Source: Hirsutella rhossiliensis
Lineage: Eukaryota; Ascomycota; Sordariomycetes; Hypocreales; Ophiocordycipitaceae
DNA: 64,000 nt
Reading direction: 5' to 3'
NCBI RefSeq assembly: GCF_020360975.1
Contig: NW_025408670.1
Location: 2,418,001 to 2,482,000 of the forward strand
Below are positions 37,846 to 47,689 of the stretch, piece after piece; within the stretch, counting starts at the first letter, position 1; every line of letters begins with the position of its first letter. The notes below the pieces were generated by a model. That model had not been told where the DNA came from, did no database searches, and was given only the letters and a program-made list of their open reading frames with translations. The translations under genes and the position numbers were made by a program.

Positions 37846-38951
37846 AGCTAAATTTACTAGTAAATTAAAGTACCTTTAAGGGCGCGGCGTCTTTATTAGC
37901 TAATATCCCTGCTCGTAATATAGGTATAGTCCCTCGGCACTTAAAGGGATAGAGCTTCGATAGTCGCCCTATTAATTTAGCGTATAGTCTTATAGCTACT
38001 ACTATAAAGTCTAAGCTACTATTTATAGATATTCCTAAGGTATAAAATATTTATCTATATAGTATTAACTCTAATTCGATATATAGTTTATTACTTTATT
38101 ACCTTATTATATTTTATAGGGATTATCTAGTATACGACGCTAAGTTATATCCCTCCTACTAGCGTAGGAATTTCTAATAGGTCGTCGAAAGCTAGTATAT
38201 ACTTACGGTGCCGATAAAGTTAGTTAAAGCTTTTCTAGCGATTTTCCGATACCGCTAGCCGTCCTAGCTATAGCCTCTTAAAGAAATAGTTCTCTTAGCC
38301 GCCGATGCCTTAGTACTCCCGGATTTTATAATAGACGGACGCTATATTATAAGCGATATAGCGAGGTCGTAAAAGTAAGATCGACTATAGGCAGCAATGC
38401 ACGAAGACGGGGTGCTTAGTAAGGGATAGCGGCTAACGATGATAGCGGTAATAGGAGAGAGAAAGGGAGAAAAGATGTCTAGAGTATAAGTCGACGGGGA
38501 GGATGGAGGTCGATCTATTTATACGGCGCGTGGTACGGGAGAGGGCGCCTTACCGGATCGGGGATGCCACCATGCCCGGTGGGGGCAACAGCGTATTCCA
38601 GACTACTTCCAGAAACTGTTTGTAGAGGTTCTTATATTTTTATTGTCCCGTTTATGCTGCTTCAGAGGAGCAGCGTCCTGGAATTGCCGGTGGCATCTCC
38701 AGTAGTTGCAAGTAGAATTAAGTGACAACTGATAGACTTAATCTTAAAGGTATTGCTTGAATAGAGACACCTGCGTATGTAAATAAGAGTTCTATAAGTA
38801 AATACGACTAAAAACAAGAGATCTTGTTTGCTCTCCCAAGTTGAGCCAGGACGCGTGGAGCTCTCGTAACGAAACTCGTGCATGTTAAGGTACCATCAGG
38901 AATAAGACGTGCACGATAAATATCACGAGGGCCGAATAGCCGATCCAAGCC
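37846..38951. other. Boundary between repeat block and gene cluster
   Basis: The sequence is RIP-mutated and TA-rich up to about 38,400 and then returns gradually to normal composition by about 38,550. No gene or domain was recognised. The last 300 bp are the 3' flank of the acyltransferase gene. Confidence 0.6.
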
Positions 38952-40595
38952 CTAGAGACGGCAGCCACGCTGATGTTGGGCCGTGAATTTCAGCGACCTC
39001 TCTAGATTTTTCACAAAGGCCTCTCCCAGGTTAACGTCTATGACGCAATCTTGCCAGCTACTGGTGATGACAAGATCTCCTCCCTTGACGGCGGCGACAG
39101 AGATACCAAAGGCAGAAGAGACCACATTGGCACACATGAGGAGTTGGGTACGGGTCATGGACCACGTCGAGCCTGGTTCAGGCTTTGCATCTCCAGCTGA
39201 CAACAGGCTGGTGGGGCTGCCGTCGATCAAGCCAAGGTTGGTAATGACCCATGAAGAGGGCCTCGGCCGTCGAGTATGTTCGGTTAGCTGAGTACGCCAA
39301 TCACCGATGGCTTGCGCGAAGCCGATCATGTCGTTCTTGGTTCCTTGGTCCAGCTTGGCCTTGAGGTCATGGCGCACCTTTCTCGCCGCCGTCCACGCAA
39401 GATCCATAAGTACCCCGAACTCCAAGGCATCGCGAGCGTAGGGTGAGTGCCTGGAACGTATCTGGGCCACAAAATCCTCGTCGAAGATGTGATTTACGCA
39501 TGTCACGTAGTTGGACATGGCGCGGTCCGGCTTGAACCATGGGTACCACCTGTGATGTGAAGGCAGAAAGCGCCGGAAGTCCATGGCCGTCAAGGACCCG
39601 AATGCCGTTGCGTCTGATGGCTCGAGGAGAGCCGCGAGTGACACCAGGACGAGTGCTTGAAGAAGGCCCGTAAGAGTGGTCTCGCGGTGGTGGCAAGCCT
39701 GTACCAGCTTCGAAAGCACATGGCTCGGAACACTAATGCTTCGGAACTGTGTCTTGAATGGTGCTGTAACAATCGGGGCCCAGTGCGCTTGTGCCGAGCT
39801 TCTCGGATACTTGGCTGCTGGCGTTCGGACTTCAACTTGCAAGAATTCGAGCATCGCGCCGGCTTCTACCGGAAGTGAAACAAGGTTTTCCGGAGGCGGG
39901 CTGAGCATTGCAGTCGAGTTCTCCGGGAGTGTCAGAACATGGTTTCCAGTCAAATGGTCATCGTGTATCTGGGGAGCATCGTGGAGGCTCTGAAGTAGGT
40001 CCTTATGAAAGGTCTTTGCGCTGCCACCGTCCATGTTGGTATGGTTGAAAACGAGGAGGACTTCAATGAAGTCTGCGCCTTCTTGGCGGAGGACCTTGAT
40101 TTTCCATCCTGGCGCAGTGTGGTAGTTGATGAACTTGGCATCGAGCGCTTGGCTCGAGGCACTCAGAAACGCCTTTTGGAAGTGGTCGGTGCCTCCCCTC
40201 ACTGTGTGCCACTCGACATGTTCTTGAAGATTGATGCTGTCCAGGCGGACCCAACAGGGTTTGTCGGTACCCTCGCCCGTGAGGCCAACATGCATGTGTG
40301 GATGCTTAAGCACGACGTGAGCAACGGCTGTCTCAAAAGTGCTGACCAGTTCATGCTGTAATTGGTGAGGAACAAGTCGTGCCGGCAGCGTGTATCGACA
40401 TGCTAGTATATTGCCTCGCATGTGGTCAAGATTCTGGAGGGCTACCTGGTAAGATTCGCTACGGAGCTCGTTAGTTTCCTCCTCGCAGGTATTCTACAGT
40501 CTGCGTACGGGACGTGCAACTCACATGCATCCGAGCCTGCGGACGATTCTTCGGTCCCCGGGAGAGGCGTCTTGTGTCCATGGTTGTTCTTCCAT
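38952..40595 (-). CDS. Alcohol-acetyltransferase-type O-acyltransferase
   Basis: Predicted as complement of 38952-40458 joined to 40525-40595, 525 residues. The long exon is open from 40421, but the family's N-terminal block continues upstream. A 66-bp intron (40459-40524; donor GTGAGT, branch CTAAC, acceptor GTAG) joins a short first exon reading RRLGC to ESYQVALQNLDH, a typical start for the fungal AATase family (PF07247). The acyl-transfer motif HxxxD is HTNMD, His163 and Asp167, followed by GGSAK. The enzyme is expected to acylate (usually acetylate) a hydroxyl with acyl-CoA, so here probably a late decorating step on the polyketide. It lies at the cluster's left edge beside the repeats. 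Its promoter has two candidate operators (40999, 41022), and the MULE begins 624 bp upstream of its start. Confidence 0.85.
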
Positions 40596-41209
40596 AACTT
40601 GTTCGTCTTTGAGCTTCCATCCAGGAAACACTATCCCCAAAGCTGGGCTCACAAAGGTTTGGATAAAGAGGAATGGCAGAAAGTACGGTGCTCAGTAGGT
40701 GAGCTCGGGGTCTTGAAGGCCCTACGCAAGCATGAACAGTCCCCATGGCAGCCGACAAGCTGATATGGCAATCGTAGGCTCAGCTGGTCGGTCCCAGCTT
40801 GCTAGCAATTTCCCCATCGCGGACAACACAGCCGAGCTTACGGCGTACAAGAGGCCGGGATGCCAGGGCTACTGTACCAAGACACAGGGATTTAGAGTCG
40901 CCGGCTGTGTGCACCGTAACCTTCCTTAACTGCCTTCCAGGCCTGGATCTGGATACACAAGAGGATGAGAGCGCCTCTGTCGGGCGATGGACATAAATTC
41001 GGCCGAATTTCGATATCGCCGTCGGCCGTCGGTTACAAGCCCAGCCAACATGTATCTCCCTTTTCACCATGTCACACCCCACTCCAGGCCAACGAAGCAC
41101 AGCAGACAAGAGGAACAGCTGAAGAGCTGATTAGAAATAGAGATGGTCTCGCCCCTGGCCCGGGCGTCAGGTCGGACAGGCTTGATCTGGCGACGCTGGG
41201 TCTCCCTGC
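40596..41209. promoter_or_regulatory. Acyltransferase promoter, left half of a split divergent promoter
   Basis: Non-coding. Holds TCGGCCGA at 40999-41006 inside a perfect 16-bp palindrome AAATTCGGCCGAATTT, and TCGGCCGT at 41022-41029. Before the MULE inserted at 41219, this segment was continuous with 44468-44741 and would have been a divergent promoter of about 0.9 kb shared with the MFS gene. Confidence 0.6.
40995..41010. promoter_or_regulatory. Candidate operator TCGGCCGA (acyltransferase/MFS)
   Basis: TCGGCCGA at 40999-41006 lies within the perfect palindrome AAATTCGGCCGAATTT. The same 8-mer recurs upstream of other cluster genes. Two abutting CGG/CCG half-sites suit a Zn2Cys6 dimer; binding is inferred. 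Confidence 0.55.
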
Positions 41210-41218
41210 GCTCACAGC

Positions 41219-41289
41219 GGGAGCCAATAGAGGCGCGGACCCCCGCGCCTTTAAAGTCGGCGCGGACGTCCGCGCCTGTTATGTAAGCC
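41219..41289 (+). repeat. MULE left TIR
   Basis: Starts GGGAGCCAATAGAGGCGCGG. Contains the perfect 18-bp palindrome GGCGCGGACGTCCGCGCC and the near-palindrome GGCGCGGACCCCCGCGCC. Confidence 0.93.
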
Positions 41290-41629
41290 CAGGCGGAAGA
41301 TAGTCGGGCCGCCCCCTGACCTGTACTCTCCTTTTCTATTGCATGTGGCAAACTGTCGCACAGAGAGCCAGCCTCATATAGCATACCATCTGCGCTCAGA
41401 GTAGTTGTCCGCGGAAGCGATGCTATAATCCGCATATTAAGGTCGAGCGCCTGCATGCGTGGTGCTTGGACCCCATTGAGGCCAAAGCTCAAACGCAGGC
41501 TGCATTAAACCTCGCAGGCGGCCTCGGTTACAAGTGTTCTGCACCACAAAGCAGGAGTTTCCTTTCCTTTGTGTATAAAGAGCTGCTCACTGTCGTGCAC
41601 TACAGCTAGCTCTTCAAGATAATTCCAAT

Positions 41630-44090
41630 ATGGGGCTTACTGAATTCCCTGACGATTGCCTTCCTCCTGAGGGCCAATTCGACTCGCGAGAGTCTCTTCT
41701 TGCCTCAATTAATGCGTGGGCGGCTCCAAGAGGCTATGCCTTCACCACAGGCAAGTCCACGAGAGACCCGCGGTCCGGAAGACGCACAGTCATATTTGCC
41801 TGCGATCGTGGAGGTAGACTTGGGGCTCATACAAGCAAGGACCAGAAGCCAGCTGATCGGCAACGGTCTACAAGCTCCCGTATCACTGGATGCCAGTTTT
41901 CCATCAATGCGAAAGAGAGCCTTGATAAGTCGTACTGGTATGTCAGGCATCGCCCAGGCGAGGAGAAGTCGGTCCACAACCATGAGCCCAGTCTGCATAT
42001 TACAGCACATCCAGCTCATCGTGCCCTCTCCTCAACTGACCAGTCAGCTATTGGGAACCTCTCAAGCGCTGGCATAGCACCAAAGGATATCCGGACATAT
42101 ATGCGCCAGAGCTCTCAGACTGCCCAAGGAGCGACACAGCAAGACATATATAACTGTATCGCACAGCGCAGACGAGAGCTCCTTGCTGGCCAGAGCACAA
42201 TGCATGCCCTTGCCAATGAGCTTGACAACGAGGGGTTCCAGAGCCGCATACAGCTTGATCATGATGGCCGAGTCACAGCAGTCTTATTCGCACACCCAGC
42301 GTCTCTAGGATACCTCAACGCATACCCAGAATTACTACTGCTAGACTGCACATACAAGACGAACAAATATAAGATGCCACTGCTCGATATGATCGGCGTT
42401 GATGCCTGTCAGCGGTCATTCTGTATTGCCTTTGCCTTCCTCAGTGGTGAAGACGAAAATGACTATATCTGGGCACTGGACCAACTCCAATCGATATACG
42501 AGTTATATGACATTCGCCAGCCATCGGTTATCCTGACAGATCGCTGCCTCGCCTGCATAAACGCAATTTCCCGGTGCTTTCCTGCGTCCAAGTCTCTGCT
42601 TTGCATCTGGCATGCGAATAAGGCGGTGCTTAGCTATTGCAAACCAGCTTTCGACCGTGACGATGAGGACTCTAATAGTGATGAGAGGTGGGCTGAGTTC
42701 TTTGGGTATTGGCACTCAATCGTGGGCTCGAAAGATGAGGAGACATTTGATCAACAAGTTGAAGAGCTCGAGAAGCGCTTTGTGCCACGATACGTCAAGG
42801 AGGTTAGCTACATACGGGAAACCTGGTTGGACCCGTATAAGGAAAAGCTCGTCAAGGCCTGGGTCGATCAATATGCTCACTTCGGCAATGTGGCTACTTC
42901 CCGGGTGGAAGGCATCCACGCATTATTGAAGAGTCACCTTAAGAAGTCAACATTAGACCTCTTCGAGGCAACGAGGGCAATCAAGCAAGCTCTCCTCAAC
43001 CAACTGGCCGAGCTACAAGCCAACCAAGCCAGGCAGCATATACGGATGCCAATTGAGCTCTCTGGAACCGTATATAGCACGGTACGTGGCTGGGTATCAC
43101 ACGAAGCCTTGCGACAGGTTGCAAAGCAACACAAGCGCCTCAACGAGAAAAACACCCCATCTTGCACAGGCAGCTTCACCAAGTCTCGCGGTCTCCCTTG
43201 TGCGCACGCATTACAGTCTCTCATAGTGGAAGATCTGCCCTCCGGCTACAACATTTTCATACACATTGGCGCCTTCGACGGGATAACAAAGAGATTGGTC
43301 AGGTCCTCATAGAGCCTCGTCGGCGACTAGACCAACTTGTCGCCGCATCAAGGATATCACAGTCATCCACACAGCGCGAGCCAAGTGCATTTGAAGCCAT
43401 AGAGTCAGCTCTACGGCCAAAGGCGCCGCCTACATGCAGCAAATGCCACCAGCAAGGGCACATCATGACATCTCGCAATTGTCCTTTACGCTATAGCGAC
43501 ATACTGCAGCGGGCAGAGGCACGGGCGGCACAGACTGCAGAGACTGCAGCAATTGCAGGGACTGCACAGACTGCACAGACTGTACAGACGGTAGCAGTTC
43601 CAGAGACTGCGCAGACTGCAGCAGTCATGGAGAAAATGACAGTTGCAGTCACTACGGTCTCTACAGTCTCTACAGCAATTGCAGAGACTACAGAGACTAC
43701 AGAGAATCTATTATATGATGACCCACGAGCCATCTATCAGAGGTATGTCAGGAAAGAGACTCTTGGTATAGAGCACAGCCTCGCGGCAGTCTCAAGACCA
43801 ACCAGGCATACCGAAAGGCAATGGGCTTGCCATTGCGCTACAGCAAGACTGAATATGACTGGTGCCTCGACTGGAAGCAAATGTCAAGGAGCTGCGGCTC
43901 GAGGCAATGGACCAAGGTAGAGATGATGGCATACCTTGATTGGGATAAGGCAGAAGAAGAGCGATTAGATGCCCGGGTGGCCGAGGAAATTCAGGTGCAG
44001 CCTTTCTCACGAGAAAGAGGTACTGCAGGTATATGGGCTGACTGCGAGAGAGACTCAGAGGAACAGCAGGCATTTTATTCACATATATAA
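41630..44090 (+). pseudogene. MULE transposase, two frameshifts
   Basis: The first segment (41630-43312, 560 residues) has a FAR1-like N-terminal DNA-binding region with ACDRGG (about residue 63), the MULE DDE core beginning near LLLDCTYKTNKYKMP (first catalytic Asp at about residue 240), and a SWIM-type zinc finger ending KSRGLPCAHAL near residue 525. Family-like sequence then continues in another frame from about 43262 (DNKEIGQVLIEPRRR), with a CCHC knuckle (CSKCHQQGH at about 43434) and a Thr/Ala/Val-rich repeat (43525-43720). It continues in a third frame to 44090 (YDWCLDWKQM, then WTKVEMMAYLDWDKAEEE). The shifts near 43250 and 43750 break an otherwise complete protein. It would cut and paste the element; a trans source may have moved this copy, or the shifts are later. 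Confidence 0.85.
43525..43720 (+). repeat. Degenerate ACTGCAGAG/ACTGCACAG minisatellite in MULE
   Basis: Short units resembling CAGACTGCA and GAGACTGCA are repeated many times with variation, giving a coded run rich in Ala, Thr and Gln. It lies between the CCHC knuckle and the C-terminal segment. Confidence 0.6.
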
Positions 44091-44387
44091 GTGGTGATGA
44101 TGCCGGCGATGCGAAAATGTGAGGCAGATCGTGAGATCACCGACATGCACCGGCGTGTAGCACTGTAGCTGGCCAATTTTTTGGCGGTGAACTTCCCGCA
44201 CCCTCCCTTGCCACGCAACAGCGGCGCCCTTTGCGTCACGTCAATCTACCAAATAGGAAGGCTATGGGTTCGAACCCTAAGGGATATCCTCCTTTGCAAT
44301 TAATTGAAGCTATATGTATGCAGCAAGCATGCTGTATCGGTGAGGCCGACTGCGAGCGCAGTTGGCGGCGGCCCAAATGGCCTGCCA

Positions 44388-44458
44388 GGCTTACATAACA
44401 GGCGCGGACGTCCGCGCCGACTTTAAAGGCGCGGGGGTCCGCGCCTCTATTGGCTCCC
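44388..44458 (-). repeat. MULE right TIR
   Basis: Exact reverse complement of 41219-41289, followed by GCTCACAGC. Confidence 0.93.
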
Positions 44459-44467
44459 GCTCACAGC

Positions 44468-44741
44468 TGACTGCTTAATAATGCAAAACAGGAGGCACGA
44501 GTATTCCCCGCTCTTTCGTTGGACCAGTAGAGGTCTGGCAGATCGAGGGTGGTTCGTGGGCCAGCTCGTTATGTCTTGATTGTGCCCATCCTTCTTCGTC
44601 GAAACACAGTTTCCGTCGAGTCAAGACCAATTCGTCCATTTATCCAGTCCGACCATGGTATCGGCGTAAAGAGCCTCCTCTAAAAACTTGCGGCAAAACA
44701 AATCCATCGAATGTGGCACTTCCCCCCTTTGAAATCTCGAC
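44468..44741 (+). promoter_or_regulatory. Remaining MFS promoter between MULE and MFS start
   Basis: 274 bp of non-coding sequence. No TCGGCCGA motif is present on this side of the MULE. Confidence 0.5.
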
Positions 44742-46585
44742 ATGCCCGACTTCACGACTGAGTCTAAGACGGCCACTGAGCATTATTTCCGACCGAGCAA
44801 ATCTCCAGCAAAAGAGACAATGGATGGAGACGGAGTCGCAGGAAGCGAACAAACCGTAGTGGAAAAGGCACCCTCCGGGATCGCAGCGCCGAAGCAGGAC
44901 GAGGATGACGAGTCGCGATATCCGGCTGGGCCCCAATTCTGGCTCGTCCTTGTCTCGCTGTGTCTTTCCGTCTTTCTCGTCGCTCTGGACCAGACCATCA
45001 TCGCGCCTGCTCTGGGGGCCATCACGACCGAGTACGGTTCAACCAAGGATATAGGGTGGTACGGCTCCGCATATATGTTAACCATGACTGCACTGCAGCC
45101 CATGTACGGCAACATATACCGCTTGTTCAATATCAAGTTGACTTTTCTGGGCGCCATCGCCCTGTTCGAGCTAGGCAGCCTGGTCACGGCCGTCGCGCCT
45201 ACGTCTGTGGCCTTTATCGTCGGACGTGCCATTGCTGGCTTGGGCACCGCCGGCATCTTTTCCGGCTCCATGGTCATCCTTAGCTACACAATGCCTCTTA
45301 GAAGGCGCCCCGCTATGTTTGGAGTCTTCGGTGGTTTGTGGGGAGTCTCTTCCGTTGTCGGTCCGTTGTTAGGAGGCGCCTTCACGGATAAAGTCACCTG
45401 GCGCTGGTGCTTCTACATCAACTTGCCTATTGGCGGTATAGCTATGCTGGCAATATTCTGGTTTTTGCGCATCTCGCGCCCCGATAACCCGGACGGCGAG
45501 TCCTACATGGCTAGGATCCTACAGCTTGACTTGATGGGCGCAGCTATTTTGATACCGGCCATTATCATGTTGGTTCTTGCTCTCCAGTGGGCAGGAACTG
45601 ATTATCCATGGGGCGACTCTAGGATTATCGGCCTTTTAGTCGGGGCTGGCGTTGCCGCCATCGCCTTCACCGGCATAGAGACTTGGCAGCAGGACAAAAG
45701 CCTTCTGCCCCCGCAGTTCTTTAAGAAGCGCAATGTTCTCTTGGCCATGTTGTTCGCGCTGTTCGTCGGCGCTTACTTCTTCCCTATGGTATACTATCTC
45801 GGTGAGTACCGCGTCGATGGAAAAACTCGTATTGCTTATCCTAACCCACCTTCACAGCCTTATATTTCCAAGCCGTGCAGGGCGATACGGCCATAGAGGC
45901 TGGGATCAAGCTCTTGCCCTTTCTGATCTCCGTCGTCATCAGCTCAATAATTTGCGGCGCCTTGATCACGGCCTTCGGATACTACAACCCTGTCATTCTT
46001 TTCGAGGCAGCCATACTCACAGCTGGCGCCGGGTTGATCACGACCTTTTGGCTGGACACCCCCTTCAGCCAATGGTTCGGGTACCAGGTGCTCGCGGGAC
46101 TGGGCACCGGCGTCTTGTTCCAGGCGGGAATTATTGTTGTGCAAAACATGCTGCCGCTGGAACTGATCCCGCAAGCCACGGCGTGCGTCCAGTTCTTCCA
46201 GTCGTTCGGCGGTGCTATATTCATCGCTCTGGCGCAGACCGTCTTTCAGAACGGGCTCATTGATAACTTGAAACGCGACGCACCCGAAATTGATCCCATC
46301 ATAATCCTCAATAGCGGAGCCTCGGACATCCGGAAGATCCTGGTGCAGATGGGCCGGGAGGATATTGTTGAGGCCGTTCTGGGCGCATACACCCTGGGTC
46401 TGCGGAATACCTACTATGTAAGCGCGGCGGCGGCAGGTTGTATCTTCCTCATAAGTTGGGGATTCGAGTGGAAGAGGATCCAAAAGACGGGTGAGGATAA
46501 GGACAAGGAGGCGGCCGCGGTGGTTGTGGAGAGGAATGCCACATCGGATGGGGATGCCACCCAGGTCGACAAAAGTTCGGCGTGA
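44742..46585 (+). CDS. MFS exporter, DHA2-like 14-TM drug:H+ antiporter
   Basis: Exons 44742-45801 and 45858-46585 give 595 residues. The 56-bp intron has donor GTGAGT, a branch-like CTAAC and acceptor CACAG, and the frame resumes as ALYFQAVQGD. After a charged cytosolic N-terminus of about 65 residues the first membrane helix leads into LDQTIIAPALG, the DHA2 D1-type motif. GPLLGG near residue 208 is motif C, typical of antiporters. Many hydrophobic helices follow, ending in a hydrophilic tail. It probably sits in the plasma membrane and exports the cluster product. Close relatives accompany many fungal polyketide clusters. It reads away from the acyltransferase. Its original promoter has been split by the MULE, so expression may be altered. 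No lesion was seen. Confidence 0.9.
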
Positions 46586-47689
46586 GGATAGCAAGATGAA
46601 CTCGGCTGTCAGCCGTGGGGTGCGAGGAATCAGGCTGGCGAATCCATCTACATCTGTCTACCGACGTCCAATATGGATGGAAATAAATGCTTGTCTTCTA
46701 TCAAGTAACTCACCTGACCTCCAGATCCTTGGGCTGGGTTACGACTGCAGCAAGGTCAAGTCCTTACCCTGCACTATCCTTGCCCATGTAACGAGCCATA
46801 AGGGAAAATACAGTCCTTGAGAAGATCGCTATGCTAAACGTGTATCTTCCCGTTCAAGTCCATTCCTCGAACACTTCTCTTGGCACCTATCTGCCGTAGG
46901 AGACTAAGTCTTCTCGCCATGCACCAAGATCCCTTCTTCACCAGTTGGGGACTCTGATCAAGTTGTCATTGATTCTTGTTTCATAATCCTTGGACCTTGA
47001 ACCTGCTGCACCATATTCTTCGCGACACGTGGTGATTCAGTGTTGCTTTTCGTCCAGCCAGAACGGCTAGTAATTTCCTTCAGTGAATAGGAGCTCTTGG
47101 CATGGCCGCTTTTCTGGCTTGAAACTGGGGCGTACTTCTTCATGAATGGAATACTCTATACTTCTTTGCACTTGACGGAAGCAGCATAGCCGACTTGTAA
47201 GACAAGGCTACCCTTAGGATGCATGTATTGTACATGTTGCTGCAGGATAAGCATAGAATCAGGCAAGAGCCGATGCCATGGAGGCGTATCCGATGACAGG
47301 GGGATCGGGAGCCCCTCCGTCGGATGTGCAGCCGCGTGGCTTTCGGCCGACGCCCAATGGGGGTGCTTACGGTCGAATGGCAAGCTTACGGGTCTCATAT
47401 CCGAAATACCACTCCGCCGAACGGTTCGGCTTACATGATCTTGGGATCATCGTTATTAGCAGACAAGTGAACCGCATGATAGCTGGAATTCCCCCGCCCA
47501 GTCATGCTGGCAATCATGTTCGTCCATCCTCTCTATAAGACACTTGTCCTTATTCTGTTGCTAACTTCCTTCGGCAGTAGTACAGTTAACGTAATCCCTG
47601 GATATTTGAAATCCAAGAGCGTGCTAATCGTGCCTTGTTCGATGTCGAGACCGTTTTATGGCAGCCTCTATATCATTGATTCTGCTAGC
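46586..47689. promoter_or_regulatory. Intergenic region and promoter of the broken P450
   Basis: No gene recognised. TCGGCCGA lies at 47343-47350 and a near-perfect palindrome GCCGAACGGTTCGGC at 47416-47430, 340 and 260 bp upstream of the P450 start. Regulatory motifs therefore survive next to a broken gene. Confidence 0.5.
47343..47350. promoter_or_regulatory. Candidate operator TCGGCCGA (broken P450)
   Basis: Exact 8-bp palindrome upstream of the P450 pseudogene, identical to the sites at 40999, 55829, 57792 and 57826. Confidence 0.5.

Larger units (their letters stand above)
41219..44458 (+). mobile_element. MULE DNA transposon in the cluster
   Basis: 3,240 bp with perfect 71-bp terminal inverted repeats (41219-41289 and 44388-44458) and a 9-bp target duplication GCTCACAGC (41210-41218 and 44459-44467). 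Length of duplication and long TIRs are diagnostic of Mutator-like elements. Between TIR and transposase start (41290-41629) and after the transposase (44091-44387) no other gene is seen; a tRNA B-box-like string occurs at 44266-44277. Not RIP-mutated. Confidence 0.95.

Noticed and set aside
37355..38550. Possible telomere or subtelomere at the repeat block
   Set aside because: No TTAGGG/CCCTAA arrays were seen anywhere in the window; proximity to a chromosome end cannot be supported.
40422..40763. 113-codon plus-strand ORF opposite the acyltransferase start
   Set aside because: It lies antisense to the first exon, intron and 5' flank of the acyltransferase and shows no recognisable domain; a shadow ORF.
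41064..41492. 142-codon minus-strand ORF over the MULE left end
   Set aside because: Spans the target duplication and TIR boundary; an accident of recent insertion, not a gene.
44266..44277. tRNA B-box-like string GGGTTCGAACCC inside the MULE
   Set aside because: No matching acceptor stem, anticodon arm or A box could be found around it, so it is not called as a tRNA gene; at most a degraded tRNA-derived fragment.
45944..46594. 216-codon minus-strand ORF
   Set aside because: Fully antisense to the second MFS exon, with low-quality composition; a shadow of the real gene.
47504..47689. Upstream ATG extending the broken P450 by 62 residues
   Set aside because: The extension is not P450-like. 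The ATG at 47690 directly precedes the membrane anchor and the HPLSHIPGPW hinge at normal spacing.
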